Positions 59,991 to 64,000 of a stretch of 64,000 nt of DNA are shown one piece after another; position 1 is the stretch's first letter, and the number at the start of each line of letters is the position of its first letter. The position numbers and the translations under genes are program-made. The stretch lies in contig NZ_JAMTCR010000002.1 in the NCBI RefSeq assembly GCF_024171945.1, forward strand, positions 1,364,001 through 1,428,000, read 5' to 3'. The DNA is from Actinokineospora globicatena (GTDB lineage: Bacteria > Actinomycetota > Actinomycetes > Mycobacteriales > Pseudonocardiaceae). The notes beneath the pieces are model-generated. The model did not search any database. It saw only the letters and a list, made by a program, of their open reading frames with translations, and was not told where the DNA came from.

Positions 59991-60728
59991 CTACGACAGC
60001 GTGGTCTCCGCGTACTCCGTCATCGCCGCGCGCAGGTACTCCGCGAGGCGGGGGTCGGTCTTGTCGAAGTTCGCGCGGAACCGCGGGTCGTCGGCGTAGA
60101 CGTCAGCCAGGCCCTTGTACGACTCGCGGTTGGGCTGCCAGAACGCCTGGATCCAGCGGTAGTGGCCGTCGATCGTGGTCTGCACCGCCGCGTCCCGCGG
60201 GGTGCGGCCCGCGTCGATGTGCTCGACCAGCGCCGCCAGCATGGCCGCCCACTCCTCGCCGTGGCCCTGCTGCCAGGTGGCGGCACCGCCCGTGGTCACC
60301 GCCTCGGGGCCCCAGCGCTCCCTGGCCTCCTGCTGCAGCTGGTCCTGGGTGGCGGCGTCGAACCCGTCGAACCAGTGGTCGGTCTTCGTCATGGTCGTTC
60401 CCTCCTCGACATCGGTGATGGTTCTGGAGACGGTCCTGGCCAGCCGGTCGAACCGGTCGCGCTCGGCGAGCAGCCAGCGGTGGTGCATGCGCAGCACCGC
60501 GACCTGGTCCTGGCCGTCGCGCACGATCTCGGCGATCGCGTCCAGGCCGAGACCCAGCTCCCGGAGCACGAGGATCTGCTGCAACCGCAGCAGTTGGTCC
60601 TGCTCGTAGTACCGGTAGCCGTTGGCCCCGACCCGTGCGGGCGGCAGCAGGCCGATCTCGTCGTAGTGCCGCAGCGTCCGCGACGTCACCTTCGACATGC
60701 GGGCGACCTGAGCCGTCGACCAAGCCAT
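59991..60728 (-). CDS. TipA-like MerR-family regulator
   Basis: A 245-aa protein. Residues 1-70 are a MerR winged helix (TAQVARMSKVTSRTLRHYDE, IGLLPPARVGANGYRYY), a dimer coil follows to about 105, and residues 113-245 form a TipAS antibiotic-recognition domain (GDEWAAMLAAL-like region, NRESYKGLADVYADDPRFRA, FDKTDPRLAEYLRAAM). In Streptomyces lividans TipA binds thiopeptides and activates its own gene. An internal ATG at 60392 has its own strong ribosome-binding site, as for the TipAS form. The promoter at 60768-60798 has the MerR-type 19-bp spacer. Confidence 0.92.
   Translation of the reverse strand: MAWSTAQVARMSKVTSRTLRHYDEIGLLPPARVGANGYRYYEQDQLLRLQQILVLRELGLGLDAIAEIVRDGQDQVAVLRMHHRWLLAERDRFDRLARTVSRTITDVEEGTTMTKTDHWFDGFDAATQDQLQQEARERWGPEAVTTGGAATWQQGHGEEWAAMLAALVEHIDAGRTPRDAAVQTTIDGHYRWIQAFWQPNRESYKGLADVYADDPRFRANFDKTDPRLAEYLRAAMTEYAETTLS
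60392..60408 (-). promoter_or_regulatory. Internal ribosome-binding site and start for a short TipAS-like form
   Basis: On the minus strand, AGGAGG at 60406-60401 lies 8 bp before the in-frame ATG at 60392 (Met113, MTKTDHWFDGF). Translation here would give a 133-aa ligand-binding protein without the DNA-binding domain, as in S. lividans tipA. Confidence 0.7.
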
Positions 60729-60767
60729 CTGAACCTCTCCTACCTGGGCTTTTCCGGCCCGACACCT

Positions 60768-60798
60768 ACGGTAGAAGTTGACGCGACGTCAATGTCAA
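60768..60798 (-). promoter_or_regulatory. MerR-type promoter/operator of the TipA-like gene
   Basis: On the minus strand, -35 TTGACA (60798-60793) and -10 TACCGT (60773-60768) are separated by exactly 19 bp, the long spacer that MerR proteins twist to activate. The spacer contains the palindrome TTGACGTCGCGTCAA. The -35 overlaps the stop codon of the upstream methyltransferase gene. Confidence 0.85.
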
Positions 60799-61613
60799 GC
60801 CGAGTTCGGCGCTACCGCCGACCACGAAAGGGTGACCTCGCCCAGTCGCCACCGCCGACGGGTGTCCAGCACCGGCCAACCCTCGGCCGCCAGCAGCCGC
60901 ACCGCCTCCACCCAGCGGGCCCGCGGGCCGAACGGGGCGTACGGGGCCGCCGTCGCCCAGCAGCCGTCCAGGGCGCGCAGGAGGTCGAACACCGGCTCAC
61001 CGGGCACGTTGCGGTGGATCAACGCCTTGGGCAGCCGCTCGGCCAGGTCGGAGGGGCGTTCCAAGTCCGCGGGCAGGCAGGCCAGGGTGAAGGTGCGCGG
61101 GCCGTCGGCGTCGAGCAGCACCCAGGAGCAGCGCCTGCCGATCTCGTCGCAGGTGCCCTCGACCAGCAGACCGCCCGGCGCGAGGCGCGCCAGCATCGTC
61201 GCCCAAGACCGCGCCGACTCCTCCTCGGGGTACTGGCGCAGCACGTTGAAGGCGCGCAGCAGCACCGGCCGCGCGCCCGCCAACTCGAACCCACCCCGGC
61301 GGAAGTCCAACACCGGCGGATCCGCGACAAGCTTGCCCGCCGCGACCCGCTCCGGATCGATCTCCAGGCCGAGTACCCGAACCTGGGGGTGCACCGCGTG
61401 CAGCCGGGCAGCCAGTTCGACCGTGGTGACCGGAGTGGCGCCGTAGCCGAGATCGACCACGAGCGGGTCCGGACTGTCCAAAACAGACTGAACGGCCGCC
61501 GTGCCCAACAGCCACCGATCCACCCGCCGCAAGCGGTTCGGGTTGGTGGTGCCCCGAGTCGGCACCCCAAGCGCCCTAGCCCGCCCCGCAGCCAACCGTG
61601 GCGCCTTGGCCAT
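60795..61613 (-). CDS. SAM-dependent methyltransferase-like protein
   Basis: A 272-aa class I methyltransferase-fold protein: VVDLGYGATPVTTVELAARL (motif I, with G-Y-G in place of the usual G-x-G), LGLEIDPERVAAG (acid binding the SAM ribose), FRRGGFELAG, and LARLAPGGLLVEGTCDEIGR. The C-terminal part has ALDGCWATAAPYAPFGPRAR. It is an actinobacterial family of unknown substrate, with a basic N-terminus (MAKAPRLAAGRARALG). The ATG at 61613 follows GAGGGGAA with an intervening GTG. It may be co-transcribed with the downstream TipA-like gene. Confidence 0.82.
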   Translation of the reverse strand: MAKAPRLAAGRARALGVPTRGTTNPNRLRRVDRWLLGTAAVQSVLDSPDPLVVDLGYGATPVTTVELAARLHAVHPQVRVLGLEIDPERVAAGKLVADPPVLDFRRGGFELAGARPVLLRAFNVLRQYPEEESARSWATMLARLAPGGLLVEGTCDEIGRRCSWVLLDADGPRTFTLACLPADLERPSDLAERLPKALIHRNVPGEPVFDLLRALDGCWATAAPYAPFGPRARWVEAVRLLAAEGWPVLDTRRRWRLGEVTLSWSAVAPNSA

Positions 61614-62145
61614 CACCGCGCCATTCCCCTCACGTACCAAACCCCAGTCACCAACCCAGCCCAACCCCTCGCCGCCGAACGCCCCCGACCCCCAAACCCC
61701 CGCCGCGCCACCCGCGCACCACCACCGCCACTCCCCACCCCGGCGCCCACGCCCACCCCTTGGCCGGTCCCCGCTCCTGACACCGTGACCAAACCCGCGG
61801 CGTTGCCCGAACCTCGGCCAGCACCCACACCCGGCGTGATGGCTACGCCCGACACGGCCAGCGCGCCCAGGGCGGTGCCCGAACCTCGCCCGGTAGACAG
61901 CCTTGCGCCCGGGGCGTTGCCTACCTCTTGGCCAGCGGCCGCACTTGGTTTGGTGGCCGAGCCTGGTTTGGTGCTTGCACCTTGTGCGGTGGGTGTGGCC
62001 GCAACTGGTGTGGGGGTTGCGCTTGCGGTGGGTGGGTGGGGGCGCGGGTGATGGGGTGGGTGTGGGCTGGGAGTTGGGTGCGCGTTGTGTTGGGAACGGG
62101 CGTTTGGGGTGGTGCGGTTCGAGGAGGGGGTGGGGGGTGGTGGGG
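61614..62145. other. Gene-free region with opposite C-rich and G-rich blocks
   Basis: About 530 bp between the methyltransferase start and the DUF2505 stop. The plus strand is C-rich from about 61640 to 61790 and G-rich from about 61990 to 62150, with CCCGAACCTCG repeated near 61806 and 61878. Open frames here give only Pro/Thr- or Gly/Ala-rich sequence and are not believed to be genes. Confidence 0.5.
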
Positions 62146-62631
62146 TCACTGGGACTCGGTGAAGGCGGCTTCGGCGGTGAGGAGGTCGTGGATGTGGGTG
62201 GCGATGGCGGATTCGATTTTTCCGCCGATCAGCGGGATGCGGACCTTCACCTCGGCGGCGGTGTGCAGTTCGCTGCCGGTTGGGGTGGTGGTGAGGGTGT
62301 AGGTCCCGTTGACCTCGCCGGGGACGCCGGTGACTGTTGCCTTGGTGGTGCCGGTGAAGCCTTGGGTGGCGGGCCGCCAGGTCTCGGTGCGTTCGACGAC
62401 CAGGTCGCCCTTGACGATGGTGCGGATGGCTGAGGGGAGCTTGGTTGAGTCGATGCCCTGGCGCAGGCGGTAGCGCACTGTCTCGCCGGTGGTCTCGAGG
62501 TCGACGAGGGTGGCGTCCTTGCCGCCGATGGCGCGCAGGCGGGACTCGAGGAACGCGCGGTCGACCAGGCGGGCGTGCACGGTGGCTGCCGGGGCGGTGA
62601 ACGCGGCGCGGTGCTCGATACGGCTGGTCAT
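62146..62631 (-). CDS. DUF2505 protein
   Basis: A 161-aa DUF2505 protein: SRIEHRAAFTAPAATVHARL at the start, YRLRQGIDSTKLPSAIRTIV, GDLVVERTETW and the end KVRIPLIGGKIESAIATHI. The fold resembles START/SRPBCC proteins and binds an unknown ligand. The family is confined to actinobacteria and often lies next to murB, as here. It is divergent from murB with 19 bp between the starts, so the promoters overlap. Confidence 0.93.
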   Translation of the reverse strand: MTSRIEHRAAFTAPAATVHARLVDRAFLESRLRAIGGKDATLVDLETTGETVRYRLRQGIDSTKLPSAIRTIVKGDLVVERTETWRPATQGFTGTTKATVTGVPGEVNGTYTLTTTPTGSELHTAAEVKVRIPLIGGKIESAIATHIHDLLTAEAAFTESQ

Positions 62632-62650
62632 GTGCGGGAGGTTACCGTTG

Positions 62651-63745
62651 GTGCCCGTGACCAGCCTTCCCCTCGGCGCCGACGTTCGTTCCGGTGTCCC
62701 GCTGTCCGGCTACACCACGCTGCGGCTGGGTGGACCCGCGGCCAGATTCGTCACCGCGGGCTCGGCCGCGGAGGTGGTGGACGCCGTCAAGGCGGTCGAC
62801 CGGAGCGGGGAACCGCTGCTCGTGCTCGGTGGCGGGTCCAACCTGGTCATCGGGGACCTCGGGTTCGACGGGACGGTCGTGCTCGTCGCCAACCACGGGA
62901 GCAAGATCGACTGCGTTGAGCCGGGGCGGGTCCAATTGACCGTCGAGGCCGGTGAGGACTGGGACACCGTCGTCGCCGGGACGGTGGAGGCCGGGTTGGG
63001 TGGGCTGGAGTGCCTGTCCGGGATCCCCGGGCTGGTCGGGGCCACGCCGGTGCAGAACGTCGGCGCGTACGGGGTCGAGGTGTCGCAGGTGCTCGTCTCG
63101 GTCGACCTGCTCGACCGGGCCACCGGCGAGGTCAGGACCCTGCGGACCGACGAACTCGGGCTGGACTACCGGACGAGCGTCCTCAAGGGCACCGACCGGG
63201 CCGTGGTGCTGCGGGCGCGGTTCGAGCTGTCCGACGACGGGTTGTCCGCGCCGGTCCGCTACACCGAGCTGGCCAGGGCGCTCGGGGTCCGGCAGGACGA
63301 GCGGGTCCCGGTGGCGGACGCTCGGGCCGCGGTGCTGGACCTGCGGCGCGGCAAGGGCATGGTGCTCGACCCGATCGACCACGACACGTGGAGCGCCGGG
63401 TCGTTCTTCACCAACCCGATCATCCCGCTCCCGGCGGTCGACGACGTCCTCGCCCGGATCGTCGCCGTCGTCGGGCCGGAGACCACCGTCCCCCGGTACC
63501 CGGCCGGGCCGGGGGCCGCCAAGCTGTCCGCCGCCTGGCTGATCGAGCGGGCCGGGTTCGGCAAGGGCTTCGCGCGCGGGCCGGTCGGGTTGTCGACCAA
63601 GCACACCCTCGCCCTCACCAACCGCGGGTCGGCCACCACCGCGGACCTCCTGGCGCTGGCCAAGCAGGTCCGCGATGGCGTGCACACCGCGTTCGGGGTC
63701 GCGCTGCACCCGGAGCCGATCCTGATCAACTGCGCGCTGACCTGA
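62651..63745 (+). CDS. murB: UDP-N-acetylenolpyruvoylglucosamine reductase
   Basis: A 364-aa flavoenzyme of peptidoglycan synthesis that reduces UDP-GlcNAc-enolpyruvate to UDP-MurNAc with NADPH. The FAD domain has YTTLRLGGPAARFV, VLGGGSNLVI and GIPGLVGATPVQNVGAYG; catalytic blocks are YRTSVLK, AGSFFTNP (Ser proton donor) and HPEPILIN (Glu). Length and the insert after ELARALG fit the MurB long form. The GTG at 62651 follows GGGAGG by 9 bp; GTG 62657 is an alternative. It is divergent from DUF2505. Confidence 0.97.
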   Translation: MPVTSLPLGADVRSGVPLSGYTTLRLGGPAARFVTAGSAAEVVDAVKAVDRSGEPLLVLGGGSNLVIGDLGFDGTVVLVANHGSKIDCVEPGRVQLTVEAGEDWDTVVAGTVEAGLGGLECLSGIPGLVGATPVQNVGAYGVEVSQVLVSVDLLDRATGEVRTLRTDELGLDYRTSVLKGTDRAVVLRARFELSDDGLSAPVRYTELARALGVRQDERVPVADARAAVLDLRRGKGMVLDPIDHDTWSAGSFFTNPIIPLPAVDDVLARIVAVVGPETTVPRYPAGPGAAKLSAAWLIERAGFGKGFARGPVGLSTKHTLALTNRGSATTADLLALAKQVRDGVHTAFGVALHPEPILINCALT

Positions 63746-63757
63746 GTCCCGGGTACG

Positions 63758-64000
63758 TCAGCCGGTGCGGTGCGCCCGGGTCGCGGAGGCCTGGGCCCTG
63801 GGCTTGAGGACGATCTGGTCCAGGTTCACGTGCGGGGGCCGGGTCAGGGCGAACGCGATCACCTCGGCGACGTCGTCGGCGGTGAGCGGCGTGATGCCCT
63901 CGTAGACCTTGTTCGCGCGGGTGGTGTCGCCGTTGAACCTGACCAGGGAGAACTCGGTCTCCACCATGCCGGGCAGGACCTCGGTGAACCGGACGGGCTC
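63758..64000 (-). CDS. Short-chain dehydrogenase/reductase, C-terminal part (5' end outside window)
   Basis: The 80 visible residues are the C-terminus of an SDR: RFTEVLPGMVETEFSLVRFN is the usual PG-x-VxTxF block after the active site, followed by KVYEGITPLTADDVAEVIAF and PHVNLDQIVLKPRAQ. This closing pattern is typical of YdfG/serine 3-dehydrogenase-like NADP enzymes. The Rossmann and catalytic parts lie beyond the window. The gene converges on murB with 12 bp between. Confidence 0.85.
   Translation of the reverse strand, partial: EPVRFTEVLPGMVETEFSLVRFNGDTTRANKVYEGITPLTADDVAEVIAFALTRPPHVNLDQIVLKPRAQASATRAHRTG

Noticed and set aside
58530-62051. Open frame of 1173 codons on the plus strand across purU, tipA and the methyltransferase
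   Set aside because: Antisense to four recognisable genes, with low-complexity Arg/Gln/Pro composition and no ribosome-binding site of note.

Overview
The window is about 64 kb of very GC-rich DNA (near 70% by eye) with strong G/C third-position bias, many GTG starts, frequent 4-bp ATGA/GTGA gene overlaps, XRE-DUF5753/DUF397 pairs, a SigE-type ECF sigma factor and an HbhA-like locus. This points to a filamentous actinomycete, most likely of the Pseudonocardiales; genus and species cannot be read from the sequence alone. No rRNA, tRNA, CRISPR array, insertion sequence or phage region was seen.

Region 1 (1-9.4 kb, + strand) is the 3' part of a cell-surface glycan locus: an AsnB-type amidotransferase cut by the window edge, a PglD/NeuD-like acetyltransferase, a DegT-type sugar aminotransferase, a left-handed beta-helix N-acetyltransferase with a zinc ribbon, a 1347-aa exported multidomain protein (dimethylformamidase-like domain plus three DUF4082 modules) and a family 2 glycosyltransferase. 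Region 2 (9.4-12.3 kb) holds regulators: DUF397, XRE-DUF5753, a 72-aa protein, and a SigE-type sigma factor with a membrane protein. Region 3 (12.3-27.6 kb) returns to surface polysaccharide: a minus-strand set (GT-C enzyme, Wzz-like, Wzy-like, Wzx-like, GT2), a beta-helix lipoprotein, then an AbiE toxin-antitoxin module inserted among these genes, a TolB-like protein with an MFS transporter, a GT4 enzyme and UDP-glucose dehydrogenase.

Region 4 (27.6-33.4 kb) is mixed: a PP2C-like protein, a two-gene HTH/Clp-N operon with tandem operators, a VOC protein, a Ca2+/H+ antiporter, and a YczE-type membrane protein divergent from a MocR regulator. Region 5 (33.5-38.8 kb) is the most unusual block: an exported Pro/Ala-rich protein, a subtilisin-like protease without a signal peptide, a TPR-CHAT (caspase-fold) protease, a 132-aa protein and an ECF sigma factor. 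The last three form a translationally coupled operon, with a 37-bp near-perfect palindrome upstream. The set resembles a protease-controlled sigma switch.

Region 6 (38.9-64 kb) is largely chromosomal housekeeping and regulation: a DapC-type aminotransferase, DUF445, a CGNR regulator, PadR with an ABC/FtsX exporter, a 3-hydroxybutyrate dehydrogenase/MHS transporter/PucR/PhyH-like operon, two neighbouring zinc-ribbon proteins (one fused to a P-loop kinase), the conserved XRE-HbhA-DUF2516 locus, an orphan response regulator, a LOG protein, PurU, a TipA-like MerR regulator with a MerR-type promoter and an internal start, a methyltransferase, DUF2505, MurB and the end of an SDR.

Several regulatory genes (abiEi, the HTH gene before Clp-N, MocR, PadR, the TFIIB-type zinc-finger gene) have a -10-like hexamer 6-7 bp before the start codon and no Shine-Dalgarno sequence. 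They look leaderless, and in most of them symmetric operators overlap the promoter.
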